From contig JACEVL010000963.1 in NCBI GenBank assembly GCA_020284085.1, forward strand, positions 156,001 to 220,000: a DNA stretch of 64,000 bases, in the 5' to 3' direction. Shown here in pieces: positions 11,167-27,410 of the stretch. The stretch comes from Aporrectodea caliginosa. Lineage: Eukaryota; Annelida; Clitellata; Crassiclitellata; Lumbricidae. Each line of letters opens with the position of its first letter. The first letter of the stretch is position 1. The notes under the pieces are model-generated. The model searched no databases and was not told the DNA's origin. It saw nothing but the letters and a program-made list of their open reading frames with translations. The position numbers and the translations under genes are program-made.

Positions 11167-11399
11167 GCTAAGACCTTGCACAAAAGTGTGACTAATACTC
11201 CATTGCTGTGCAATGCGAAGACATGTCTGGTCGCATAATATTGGTGGTGCATGGAGAGACGCGGTGGGTTAAGCAGTCCATGTTCGGCTAGTACTCGCAT
11301 GAGCGACCATCCATCCGTGAAATACCGGGACAAATAAACTCTCCATTCTTGGCATTGGTCAAATAAACCAATGCTTGACAATAATTTTTCCAGGGACAA

Positions 11400-11475
11400 T
11401 GAATATAAATATATAGCGCCTCTGGATAGTCCTCTGGAAGGGGCGCTATATAAATTTATGAATGAATGAATGAAT
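11400..11475. repeat. Retroposon tail with (GAAT)n
   Basis: GGGGCGCTATATAAATTTAT is followed by ATGAATGAATGAAT. Similar GCGCT-TATAAAT tails occur near 14345, 17965, 33830, 47700, 50285, 55660 and at the right end of the window. Confidence 0.5.
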
Positions 11476-11863
11476 AGCGCATTTACGTAACTCACAAAGG
11501 AGCTGTACTTATGACTATCTAACAGATCTAAACAAATGCGTTTTAGGACAGTTAGCAAATGTATGCTGCACAAATGTATGCGGCCTGTTCTCAAGCGTCA
11601 TTTATTACCGAGCGCAAGTTCTGCACAAACTGTTACCTCCCATTGAACTGACAAGCTATGCCATGCAATTTTGTGCACACAATAGAATGATCCCAGCAGG
11701 AGATCTTAGCAAGGAAAGCATATAATTATAACCAGGATGATTTATTATAATATGGATGATTTATTAACGCTTTTTGGAAGCTTTCATGTACACCAGAGTG
11801 CGTCTAGTTAGCAGTTGGTTGAATAAAGGATATACTCACTTTCTTACTTACTTACTTACAAGG

Positions 11864-12254
11864 TCAAAGGCAACGGTATGTAAGTGCAGTGGCAGACTGT
11901 TCCAGATGGTGCGCTGTAGGAGGAACGATGGGCCCGAGTTGGGTTAGGTAAGGGTTAGGGTAATGGTTAGGGTTAGGGCTGGGGGTAAGGGAAGGAACGT
12001 AAGGGTAATTAGGGGCCAGAGTTGAAGGGTAAAGGGTACGGCGTGGCACCTGCATGGGGATCCACGATGGGCCACAGTTGAATTGCGACGGCGTGGATCG
12101 CCAGACCCGGTTGACTTGGAATTTGAAAACAGAACTGTCCGATGTATGCCGGAGCAGTAAGCTTATCAACAATTGAGGTACGGGTCAGCATTATGGACTT
12201 AAAACCAATGCGCTCAGCAACAGGAAGCCAGTGTAGTAGGCCTATATCTGCCAC
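11864..12254 (-). mobile_element. LINE ORF2 fragment
   Basis: The minus strand encodes LHWLPVAERIGFKSIMLT, a standard CR1/L2-type ORF2 C-terminal motif, followed by degenerate sequence. A short telomere-like GGGTTAGGG patch interrupts it at about 11938-11985. Confidence 0.65.
11938..11990. repeat. Interstitial telomere-like repeats
   Basis: Several GGGTTAG and GGTTAGGGTTAGGG units lie within a degenerate LINE. Similar patches lie at about 18005-18062 (CCCTAA) and 35680-35715 (TTAGGG). Confidence 0.7.
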
Positions 12255-12559
12255 ATTACTAAGGAAATGATTGCATCACCTCTATCTTCGGCCTGTGGAG
12301 ATTTTTAATAATTATTCTCTACAACGATTTATCTCTCAACTGAATCAAGTTATTCTCTCATCAAATTGAACGAATAAAATTTCATCAATATGTAACGAAT
12401 CTGGACGAGTTGCTAGCGCATTATATCCTTGCGCCTCATTAGCAGGCTCAACGACTTCGAGCCCTTTGTAAGCACAACGGTTAAGAGAACACAGAAACGA
12501 AAGCATTTGTCAAAAACTTTAAATGTAAATTAAAATTTTGATCCATCAGAAAAATCGTT

Positions 12560-12958
12560 TTATTTGAAAACTACTTTATTTTCTATATGATGCACCATTC
12601 GTCCTTTTCTCTTTACGAATTCCAACTCTATTTTGGTGGATTTTTCACGACGGAGCCAAAAATCTGAAAAAGAACAGTTGTTTCATTCAGCTGAGCCTCC
12701 GTAAAATGTAACAAGCAACAGACAGTTGTCAGTATTTTGGAAACATATTTAATTAATATTCATGAAACATATTTAATATTCATGAAAGGTATTCAATATT
12801 TATGAAAGGTATTAAGCAAATATCCAATATTCATGAAGCATGTGCTCGCAAGCAATGAAGCGCAGTCTAAATTGCAAGTGAATTGCGCCAACTTCTTCTC
12901 ACTTTACATTGTGGTTGAACCGTTTAACAATTTTAGTGATGGGCTAAACCTGATGGGC

Positions 12959-13056
<98 letters not shown>

Positions 13057-13408
13057 GGGACAAACCACTTTTGGAACAGACACTCAAGACTGTTTCATGA
13101 CACAATAGACCCATATGCCGATTGAAAGCAGTCACCACACGCCAGCGACAATTTACCAATAACAGCATGTGGGTTGCGACTGGACAACGAGGAGTTCGGG
13201 TGGCGGTCCTCACCGGTCAATGCAATTGACCGGTGAGGATGACCGCCTTTCATGTTCTCTAGGCTCCAGAACGAAAACGCTCGAAGGCTGGAATTCCATA
13301 TAGTTTCTTAGAGCCTGAGGGATTATTTCTACCTCGGGCGAAAAAAAAAATACAATACTTTTGAACACGCACTTTTTCGTGCCTCTTGCTCTAATAATAA
13401 TAATAATA

Positions 13409-13456
<48 letters not shown>

Positions 13457-13518
13457 ACGGCATTTATGATTATTTGTCATTGTTATTATTGTGATGTTAT
13501 TATTTATTATTATTATTA

Positions 13519-13584
<66 letters not shown>

Positions 13585-15323
13585 CCACCTTCCTCCTCCT
13601 CCTCATCATCATCATCGTCGTCATCATCGTCATCACTATTATCGTTTTTAATATGCATTAATTAGGTGCCAATATATAGTGATCAAGTGTTAATCGATGG
13701 CTACAAGCAATGAGAGAAGGTATTGTGAGTGAAGGACTTAACCGTCTCTGGGGAGGAGGATCGAACCCGTACTCTTCGCGCTACAAGGCGAGCGCTCTTA
13801 CCAATCAGTTATCGTGTCTTGTGTACTTAGAGTACTTGTCACTTTTGAAGAGTAGGCTTACAAGTGTGTGCGCACCAGAAAACACACACAAACACACACA
13901 TAGGCCTACATGTATCACCCTTTGTGGGAACACTTGAAAAAGCCGCACACATCACTGTCAAACTGCCTTTCATCCAGGTTTGGGATTGGAACCACAAGAA
14001 AACGACGTCAGTGGAGTTCATAGTGGAAGCACAATGGGTTACAGAATTTCATCTTTCGAAACATCAAACCCGCCGGTTCAAATAATTTCAGTGTTTTATT
14101 AAAATCATCGAGAGATAGTAAATAATTCTTTAAAATTTACCTACAGCGATGTTGGGTGTTTTAGTCGGAGCGTCCGATGATCCAGACGTTGGATTATTTT
14201 CCTTAGGCGTCGCATTCGTGAAGACGTGTAGGATTTCGTCGAAGCTCACCTTGCCATCCCCATCCCGATCAATGAGTCTGATGAATTCCTTACAATGGTT
14301 CAGATTAACAATCAACATCACATTGTACTGTATTGTATCTATCAATTTATATAGCGCCTCTCGCAGTGCACACCAATCAGAGGCGCTTACAATTTCATAG
14401 TTTGCGTTCGTCAGATTAAAGACAACACGACCTCAAATTTTTTTAAATATGAATAAAAATATTCAGGAATATGAGAATGCTAGAGTCCATCAAGTCAACG
14501 AAAAACCGTTGGGTGGACTACAAGTGCGTGTGGGCTCGCCACTGGTCCGGTCTTCTGCGTAGCTTTGACTACTGATAAAATTTATCTTCTTGGACGACAT
14601 TTAAGATAACACAGGTTATGGCAGCTAGTGCCTCTGATTTGTTATTTAACATCTGGCGTAATTTAAATTGCTAATTGCTGATACGAGGGAACAATTGAGT
14701 CGCGAATTGCCAAGACGAATAATAGTAGAAATGTTAAAAACATTGCAAGGAAATCGAAACAAAAGATCATTAAAGAAATTTTAAGAATATCTCAGGCGCT
14801 AATGAACAGGGATTGGCAAAGCTTTGCGCACCAGCCGTTAAAGGACTTGATAGATTAGGAGAGGATTGGATGGATTTCGAGAGCATTGGAAGGGTTAGGA
14901 TAGGTCTACGAATACTTGAAGATGAACACATGAAATGATAATTATAAGTGGCTTACTAAAACGCGATCACAAAAATCAGGAAAAACTAAAAAATAAATCG
15001 AAGACGTAGAACATGCCTTAATGAAAATATCAAGGACAATGGACTGAAGAATTAACCAATAATATTGTTGTATTCTGTTGCGTTTTGTCGACAGTTTTGT
15101 GTTAAATAAACGAATATGATGATATGATGAAATTGTTTTGTACAAAACTTACATCCGCCTCCAATTTGATTTCGGCGTCCGATTTCTCTTCTTTGGATTC
15201 TCTGTACACCTCTCTCAGCACGCTTTCTACCTCGCTTTGTTCAATGAAACCGTCGTCATTGGCATCATACGTATTGAAGACCATTCTGGTCAACTGCTTA
15301 AAATCTATCTCGTTAGCAGACAT
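12560..15323 (-). CDS. Gene C: two-EF-hand protein with C-terminal extension (spliced)
   Basis: Three coding exons, 15323-15153, 14288-14141 and 12663-12560 (minus strand), give 140 residues. Introns are phase 0 and phase 1. EF1 loop DANDDGFIEQSE (20-31) and EF2 loop DRDGDGKVSFDE (64-75) are both canonical. In A, B and D the second exon stops about 10 residues after the EF-hand. In C that stop is missing; the frame runs through a Ser/Thr/Pro/Asn-rich linker into the third exon, adding a basic tail (VKRKGR region). The stop codon overlaps a sense AATAAA at 12559-12564. A cytosolic Ca2+ sensor with a novel basic tail is likely; its partners are unknown. Confidence 0.8.
12735..12840. repeat. Intron 2 AT-rich minisatellite of gene C
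   Basis: TTAATATTCATGAAA-type imperfect repeats, matching those at 480-560 and 6130-6270 in the same intron of A and B. Confidence 0.55.
12960..13048. repeat. (AAT)n microsatellite
   Basis: A pure AAT run of nearly 90 bp in intron 2 of gene C. Apparent Asn or Ile homopolymer frames here are artefacts. Confidence 0.95.
13391..13640. repeat. Compound (AAT/ATT/ATC)n microsatellite
   Basis: AAT and ATT runs at 13391-13457, then ATT and CAT/CTC runs at 13497-13640. Low-complexity frames here are not genes. Confidence 0.95.
13655..13830 (-). mobile_element. tRNA-derived SINE, copy 2
   Basis: The minus strand has TGATTGGTAAGAGCGCTCG, an anticodon-like CTTGTAG, and GGGTTCGATCC. The body contains the shared ATCGATGG and TGATCAAG words of copies 1, 3 and 4. 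The adjacent ATT microsatellite lies at its 3' end. Confidence 0.65.
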
Positions 15324-15389
15324 TTTTACGACGACAGGAGATCAGTTGTGAGCTGTTCCACAGCAGCGAACACGACTTAAATGGTTTTC

Positions 15390-15700
15390 TTTCTTGACCT
15401 TTATGACCGCCCATAACAGGTAGGCCCCAGACTGTCGTAGCCAAAGGAACAGCGATGTGTTCATAGACTACAAATAGAGCTTGTGTACACGATCGTCAAA
15501 GTCATGTATGCTTAGTGCTAAGACGAACGTTACACATAAAGTATTACTAGTCCTACGCTCTACGTATAAGACGAGGACATACCGTGTTGCATGATTTGTC
15601 GGTTGCCTGGTGCCGTGGATCGGCTACAAGTGGTGAACATAATAAGCACAAGCCTGGTTAGTGGTTGTATGAGTTACCATCGATCGGTGAAATACCCGGA
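15390..15700 (-). promoter_or_regulatory. Conserved upstream region of gene C
   Basis: ATCGATCGGTGAAATACCC lies near 15679, about 355 bp from the start codon, matching A and B. Closer in, the sense strand carries CTATTTGTAGTCTATGA and a TTTGGCTACG block corresponding to the gene A and B core promoter. Function is inferred from conservation. Confidence 0.4.
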
Positions 15701-15994
15701 CATCTTTGCTAATTTAACGCTCCCGAACGGTTTTTCTAGGGGCAGGGAAATTTCGGTCCCTGAAGTTTAATTTTCAACCTGAGGAGATGAGAATTCTCCA
15801 CAGTGAGTTAATCTCTAATCACATCTAGCTAATGAAATCTCTTCAATATGTTCGTGCGCTCTGTTCTGGCGACTGCAAAACTGGTTTGCTGACTTTGGCC
15901 TGTTATAAGTGCAAAAGACAGATTGACTAACAGACAGAGACACACAAAAGGATGTAAAGAGACAAATGGAGAGAGAGAGACAGACACACACACA

Positions 15995-16095
15995 CATATG
16001 ATGGATGGAATGGATGGATGGATGGATGGGTGGGATGGATGGATGGATAGATGGATGGATGGATGGATGGATGGATGGATGGATGGTGGATGGGT
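15995..16095. repeat. (GGAT)n microsatellite
   Basis: ATGGATGG repeats with a few interruptions between genes C and E. Confidence 0.9.
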
Positions 16096-16149
16096 GGACG
16101 GACGGACAGTTACTTGAATGGATAGGCTAGATATAGACAGCAGATAGAT

Positions 16150-16370
16150 AGATAGCAAAATGAATGAGAATCCATTTTAGCCAAAATCTCTTGAAGATAA
16201 TAATTCGTACACTTCTTGAACAACGTGAACAACCGGTTATGATTGCACATAAGCATTTTAAATTTATCACCAGAGTCCATCATTTTGTGGGCACGAAATA
16301 CAGTTCCAGTCAATAATTGTTGTTTTCGTCTTTGTGTTTCATCTCGAAGATCTTCAATTCAAGAAACAAT
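16150..16370 (-). other. Terminal 3' exon (UTR) of gene E
   Basis: An acceptor TTTCAG precedes 16370 on the minus strand, in the same relative position as the third exons of A, B and C. Gene E stops in exon 2, so this is untranslated. Its far end is not defined. Confidence 0.4.
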
Positions 16371-16958
16371 CTGAAACCAAACATTGATGAACAAGTCAAA
16401 ATGCATAGGATTTAATCATTAATCAACCTGGATACGACGCATGAGATATGAGACAACCTACTGCAGCACTACATGCTACTACAAGCCAGTAAGCACACTC
16501 TTCTCAAGCACACTCTTCAACTGCGCCACAACTCATAGGGCCTATATTAACCATAACCATCATTTTATTGAACCAGCAAGAATAATTATTTATTCAGTTA
16601 ATATTTCATACACGAATTTTCGAACGGTTACAATAGGGAGACCAGAAGGGACCTTGGTCCCACTAAGTAAGGCCCCTAGATAGCAGTACTGTTACAGTAA
16701 TAGATGGCAATTACTTAAACAATAACAGCTGCGTGTTATTGCCGTTACCTAGCCTGCAAACAAGGAAAGAGTGCCGTAGCTATAAGAGGTCGTTAATCAC
16801 TGAAACTACTACAAGCTATTAAGCACTCTCTTCTCTGGCTCCTCAGGTTTAGGTTCACCGACTTTGTAAGTCAAATTAGATAAATTTAATTGATTAGACA
16901 TGAATACAAGTGGCAGCTCACCAGACAAATGTTGGGCGGAGAGAATGTCGTACTGGGT

Positions 16959-21402
<4,444 letters not shown>

Positions 21403-21599
21403 TTCCTCTAATAAAACCGAAACTTCGAAATTACAGCAAAACTGAAGCCTTCCTCTTACCAAGCGGCGACTAAGACACGCCCGAACAGAAACTGCTAGAA
21501 TGATTTGCTCCGCTGGGGGTGGGTCGTAAAATGCAAATGAAAAGCATTGATTGCAAACTGCGTTGCATGTATAATATCTCTCATTAACTTCGAATTAAG

Positions 21600-22560
21600 A
21601 TGTCCTAGTTTCAGTTGAAGAGCTAGTATTGTTGGCCGGTGATCAAGTGCTTGAGAATTGAGAGTCGAGTAGGGCCTACTGTACAGATAGGCCTACTTGA
21701 GCTTGACCTGAAACGGTTATTACACGTAGGCGTAAATGAAAATTGATCTTAGTTTTTGGGTCACATCATTCTGTATAAGAAAAATCGATACATCATAATT
21801 GAATTGAATTGAATAAAGCCGTTTATTGATTTTTCAACGCCAACGTCAAATTAGCAGTTTTGAAACAATGAGACATACGGTGTGGTTGATGGCAGGTGGT
21901 TCATAAAATTCAGGTACATGTTCTGCCAACACAAAGTCATAAGAATTGCTTAAAGTGTTTTTCATTTTAGTAGGCTTGTCTTGTCTTCAACTGTCCTCAA
22001 TCCGAGGATTGGCCACACCGTGGACAAATTCCACTCCATTAACTTTAATCTGTTTCTTTTCTCTTTCAATAATCTGTCGAATGATTATGATTCAGTCCAA
22101 CACTTTATCTTATCAATCCATCCCACTTCAGGTCTGCCTTCGGCTCTCTATTCAGGAACTGTCCCTCGGATGAGCTCCTTCTCCAGACAACCTCCACGTG
22201 CCCAGAAATATAAAAGCTTCCACCGCTTTATCAATCCGTGTCCAGCAGTCTCCAACACCCACTCGATTGTCTTCTTCGAAATTAGTAGAAACCGTGGTTG
22301 CTCTTGGAACCCTTACCCCTGTGTACTTACTTACTTACGATAATCTAGCTGATGGCTGACAATGCTCTACTTCCCTTCGCAATCTGGGGTAGCCATATTG
22401 TTTATAAGTAGCGGAAATGGACGGGCGTTTCTTCAGCAGTACGCTGATTAGATTATAATGTTTTTGAACATATTATATTATGTTCTTAATATTACATTAC
22501 ATTGCATCCCATCATCACATCATATTATATCATAGTATGCTATATTATATCAGATTGGAT
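21600..22560. other. Intergenic sequence between E and F; left part of duplicated block
   Basis: The segment 21600-22080 matches 35630-36130 (shared CAGTTGAAGAGCTAGTAT and ATTGGCCACACCGTGGACAA). This marks the left side of the F/G segmental duplication. No gene is seen. Confidence 0.5.
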
Positions 22561-22572
22561 TGGCTTAGAGGT

Positions 22573-23036
22573 ACAGTCGTAGTTTACGTTGCTAAATTAT
22601 TTGATATTGTCACTTTAAAATGGAAGCTGGATTGATGAATAAAATTGTTACCCTAAATGGAAGTGGGATTGATGAAAACATTCCTGTGTTCAAAATTGAA
22701 GTTGGATTGATCGAAATAATGTTTACCGTAAACAGAAGCTGGATGGATGAAATTAAGTTTTATTCAATAGAAGCTGGATTGATGAAAATAATTGTTTCCG
22801 TAATAGAAGCTGGATCCATGAGAATATATCTTTGCCTAAATTAAAGTTCCATTGATGAAAAAGATTTCTTTATCAAATAGAAGCATTTTTTCCAATTAAA
22901 TGGAAGTTGGATTGATGAAAAAATTTCTTGATGAAATGGAAGCTGGATTGATGATAGTTAACATGCATATTAGATTGGACGTCAAGTACGGCATTGAAGA
23001 CATTAGAATAATTTAGCAACGTAAACTACGACTTTA
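22573..23036. mobile_element. MITE with internal spaced minisatellite, TIR type 1
   Basis: The ends are inverted: GTCGTAGTTTACGTTGCTAA at about 22575 and its reverse complement ending near 23032, extending to about 26 bp of terminal inverted repeat. Between them are about 8 copies of TGGAAGCTGGATTGATGAAA separated by variable spacers of about 18-20 bp. No coding capacity. The same internal array with different ends lies at 36804-37178. Confidence 0.75.
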
Positions 23037-23499
23037 CCGGATTAGATTAGATTGGATCGTGTTAGATTGTATTAGATTGTACTATGCTGTATTGTCTTCT
23101 TCTGAATTGGAGTGGATTTGGTTTTATAGCATTTTATCGGATTGGATTAGATTTGATTGGATTGAAGTGAATTGAAGTGGATTGGATTGTAGTGGATTAA
23201 CATAGAGTATAAATATATGAGATTTGATTGGGTAAGAGGGAGAATATTTCATATTAAATATTTGAAATTCATTTTATGTCGCATTGGTTTGTGTCAGCAA
23301 CATGAACGCATTATAGTTGTGGACATTATTTATAGAATCATAATGATTTCGCAATCGGAACTCTGGCCAGTTGTTTAACTTGATAAGATCCACCGTTCAA
23401 TGTAAAGATGCATATAGTTTTAATCAATATAATAGTTAATGATTTAATTAATTTACAAGAGCAGGTGGTTCTGGTCTTGTGCAAGTAAAATGTAAGGAT

Positions 23500-24060
23500 C
23501 AGAGAATGAACAAATCAAAAACTAAAACTAAAAGAAATACAAGAATCAATTCTATCTTAACGTTCTCTGGTTCTTATTTTCGTTCTGTTGTTTCAACGGA
23601 TACTTCTGGTCGTTCCTGGGTTGTATTGGTTCGACAGATCTGGTGGTGCTTCTTAGTTGCTGGTTGTTGTGTAGTTATTAATGGTTGTTTCTTAGGTTCT
23701 ATTGTATTTATGGATACTTCTGGGTGTGTTTGTATTCACTGGTAGTTCTGTTGTATCCATCGGTTGTTCTGGTTCTCGCTTTTACAACGTTATTTGAACT
23801 AGTCCGAACTGGTCCTGGTTTTAGTGTATCTGTTGGTGGTTTTGGTCCATCTATAATTGGCTTTGAATCTATTAACGTACTGTTGGTTCTGATACCATTG
23901 CATCTGTTGGAGGTTCTGGCTCTACTGCATGTATTGGTGGTGCTGGTCCTACTACCGCATCTACTGATGGTTCTGGTTCTGGTTCTGTCGCATTTAGAAC
24001 TCGGTCTGGGTGTGGTTGTTTCAAACGGTAGTTCTGGTTGTGTTGTATCTACCCTTGGTC
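23500..24060 (-). other. Decayed 3' continuation of gene F repeat region
   Basis: Minus-strand sequence continues Pro/Glu-rich coding-like text (EPEPEPEPSVDA, then AVEPEPPTDA) but only by switching frames, with stops between. It resembles the 3' sequence of gene G around 38100-38350. It looks like a former C-terminus left behind after frameshifts upstream, or UTR. Confidence 0.4.
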
Positions 24061-27000
24061 GTGGTTCTGTCGTAATTGGAACTGGAGTTGTAGTTGTGTC
24101 TACTTTTGGTTGTGGTTGTGTGGTAATTACAAAAGGTAGTTATATCTCCTTTTGGTTGTGTCACAATCTGGTTTATCTACTTTTCGTACTGGTTGTGTTG
24201 TAGCTAGTATTGGTGTTGTAGTTGTATCTACTTTTGGTTGTGGTTGTGTTGTAATTGTAACTGGTGTTGTTGTTGTAGTCGTTGTCTACTTTTGGTTGTG
24301 GTTGTGTTGTAACTGGTGTAGTCGTTGTATCTACTTTTGGTTGTGGTTGTGTTGTGGAAACTGGTGTAGTCGTTGTATCTACTTTTGGTTGTGGTTGTGT
24401 TGTAATTGAAACTGGTGTAGTCGTTGTATCTACTTTTGGTTGTGGTTGTGTGGTAGTTGTAACTGGTGTAGTCGTTGTATCTACTTTTGGTTGTGGTTGT
24501 GTTGTAGTTGTAACTGGTGTTGTAGTTGTGTCTACTTTTGGTTGTGGTTGTGTGTTGTAAGTAGTGTAACTGGTGTTGTAGTTGTGTCTACTTTTGGTTG
24601 TGGTTGTGTTGTAGTTGTAACTGGTGTTGTAGTTGTGTCTACTTTTGGTTGTGTTGTTGTGTGGTAGTTGTGTCTACTTTTGGTTGTGGTTGTGTTGTAG
24701 TTGGTGGTGTAGTAGTTGTGTCTACTTTTGGTTGTGGTTGTGTTGTAATTGAAACTGGTGTTGTAGTTGTATCTACTTTTGGTTGTGGTTGTGTTGTAGT
24801 TGTAACTGGTGTAGTCGTTGTGTCTACTTTTGGTTGTGGTTGTGTTGTAGATAACTGGTGTTGTAGTTGTGTCTACTTTTGGTTGTGGTTGTGTTGTAGT
24901 TGTAACTGGTGTTGTCGTTGTGTCTACTTTTGGTTGTGGTTGTGTTGTAGTTGTAACTGGTGTTGTAGTTGTGTCTACTTTTGGTTGTGGTTGTGTTGTA
25001 ATTGAAACTGGTGTAGTCGTTGTATCTACTTTTGGTTGTGGTTGTGTTGTACTTTTTGTAACTGGTGTTGTAGTTGTGTCTACTTTTGGTTGTGGTTGTG
25101 TTGTAGTTATAACTGGTGTAGTCGTTGTATCTACTTTTGGTTGTGGTTGTGTGGTAGTTGTAACTGGTGTAGTCGTTGTATCTACTTTTGGTTGTGGTTG
25201 TGTGGTAGTTGTAACTGGTGTAGTAGTTGTATCTACTTTTGGTTGTGGTTGTGTGGTAGTTATAACTGGTGTAGTCGTTGTATCTACTTTTGGTTGTGGT
25301 TGTGTGGTAGTTGTAACTGGTGTGTCGTTGTATCTACTTTTGGTTGTGGTTGTGTGGTAATCATAACTGGTGTAGTCGTTGTATCTACTTTTGGTTGTGG
25401 TTGTGTTGTAATTATAACTGGTGTAGTCGTTGTATCTACTTTTGGTTGTGGTTGTGTTGTAGTTATAACTGGTGTAGTCGTTGTATCTACTTTTGGTTGT
25501 GGTTGTGTTGTAGTTATAACTGGTGTAGTCGTTGTATCTACTTTTGGTTGTGGTTGTGTTGTAGTTATAACTGGTGTAGTCGTTGTATCTACTTTTGGTT
25601 GTGGTTGTGTTGTAATCATAACTGGTGTAGTCGTTGTATCTACTTTTGGTTGTGGTTGTGTTGTAATTGAAACTGGTGTAGTCGTTGTATCTACTTTTGG
25701 TTGTGGTTGTGTTGTAATTCGAACTGGTGTAGTCGTTGTATCTACTTTTGGTTGTGGTTGTGTGGTAGTTATAACTGGTGTAGTCGTTGTATCTACTTTT
25801 GGTTGTGGTTGTGTTGTAGTTATAACTGGTGTAGTCGTTGTATCTACTTTTGGTTGTGGTTGTGTTGTAAGTTATAACTGGTGTAGTCGTTGTATCTACT
25901 TTTGGTTGTGGTTGTGTTGTAATTGAAACTGGTGTAGTCGTTGTATCTACTTTTGGTTGTGGTTGTGTTGTAATTGAAACTGGTGTAGTCGTTGTATCTA
26001 CTTTTGGTTGTGGTTGTGTGGTAGTTCTACTTTTGGTTGTGGTTGTGTTGTAGTTGTAACTGGTGTAGTCGTTGTATCTACTTTTGGTTGTGGTTGTGTT
26101 GTAATTGATAACTGGTGTAGTCGTTGTATCTACTTTTGGTTGTGGTTGTGTTGTAATTGAAACTGGTGTAGTCGTTGTATCTACTTTTGGTTGTGGTTGT
26201 GTTGTAATCATAACTGGTGTAGTCGTTGTATCTACTTTTGGTTGTGGTTGTGTTGTAATTGAAACTGGTGTAGTCGTTGTATCTACTTTTGGTTGTGGTT
26301 GTGTTGTAATCATAACTGGTGGTTGTAGTTCGTTGTATCTACTTTTGGTTGTGGTTGTGTTGTAGTTATAACTGGTGTAGTCGTTGTATCTACTTTTGGT
26401 TGTGGTTGTGTTGTAATCATAACTGGTGTAGTCGTTGTATCTACTTTTGGTTGTGGTTGTGTTGTAATTGAAACTGGTGTAGTCGTTGTATCTACTTTTG
26501 GTTGTGGTTGTGTTGTAATTGAAACTGGTGTAGTCGTTGTATCTACTTTTGGTTGTGGTTGTGTTGTAATCATAACTGGTGTAGTCGTTGTATCTACTTT
26601 TGGTTGTGGTTGTGTTGTAATTGAAACTGGTGTGTCGTTGTATCTACTTTTGGTTGTGGTTGTGTGGTAATTCGAACTGGTGTAGTCGTTGTATCTACTT
26701 TTGGTTGTGGTTGTGTGGTAGTTGTAACTGGTGTAGTCGTTGTATCTACTTTTGGTTGTGGTTGTGTGGTAGTTATAACTGGTGTAGTCGTTGTATCTAC
26801 TTTTGGTTGTGGTTGTGTGGTAGTTATAACTGGTGTAGTCGTTGTATCTACTTTTGGTTGTGGTTGTGTGGTAGTTATAACTGGTGTAGTCGTTGTATCT
26901 ACTTTTGGTTGTGGTTGTGTTGTAATTGAAACTGGTGTAGTCGTTGTATCTACTTTTGGTTGTGGTTGTGTTGTAGTTATAACTGGTGTAGTCGTTGTAT

Positions 27001-27410
27001 CTACTTGTGTGGTAGTCGTTGTATCTACTTTTGGTTTGTGTGGTAATTCGAACTGGTGTAGTCGTTGTATCTACTTTTGGTTGTGGTTGTGTCGTAGTTA
27101 TAACTGGTGTAGTCGTTGTATCTACTTTTGGTTGTGGTTGTGTGGTAATTCGAACTGGTGTAGTCGTTGTATCTACTTTTGGTTGTGGTTGTGTGGTAGT
27201 TATAACTGGTGTAGTCGTTGTATCTACTTTTGGTTGTGGTTGTGTGGTAGTTATAACTGGTGTAGTCGTTGTATCTACTTTTGGTTGTGGTTGTGTGGTA
27301 GTTATAACTGGTGTAGTCGTTGTATCTACTTTTGGTTGTGGTTGTGTGGTAATTCGAACTGGTGTAGTCGTTGTATCTACTTTTGGTTTTGGTTGTGTTG
27401 TAATTGGAAC
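24060..27410 (-). repeat. 51-bp coding tandem repeat array of gene F
   Basis: About 64 tandem units of 51 bp encode a 17-residue unit on the minus strand (ITTQPQPKVDTTTTPV plus one variable residue). Variants differ mainly at the junction codons. Several units carry small indels, for example at about 27005-27045, 26632, 26318-26332, 25324 and 24625-24665. The long plus-strand frames here are shadows. Confidence 0.95.

Noticed and set aside
22620..22960. Repeat-spacer pattern resembling a CRISPR array
   Set aside because: Eukaryotic context, repeats are imperfect, and the array lies inside long terminal inverted repeats of a MITE.
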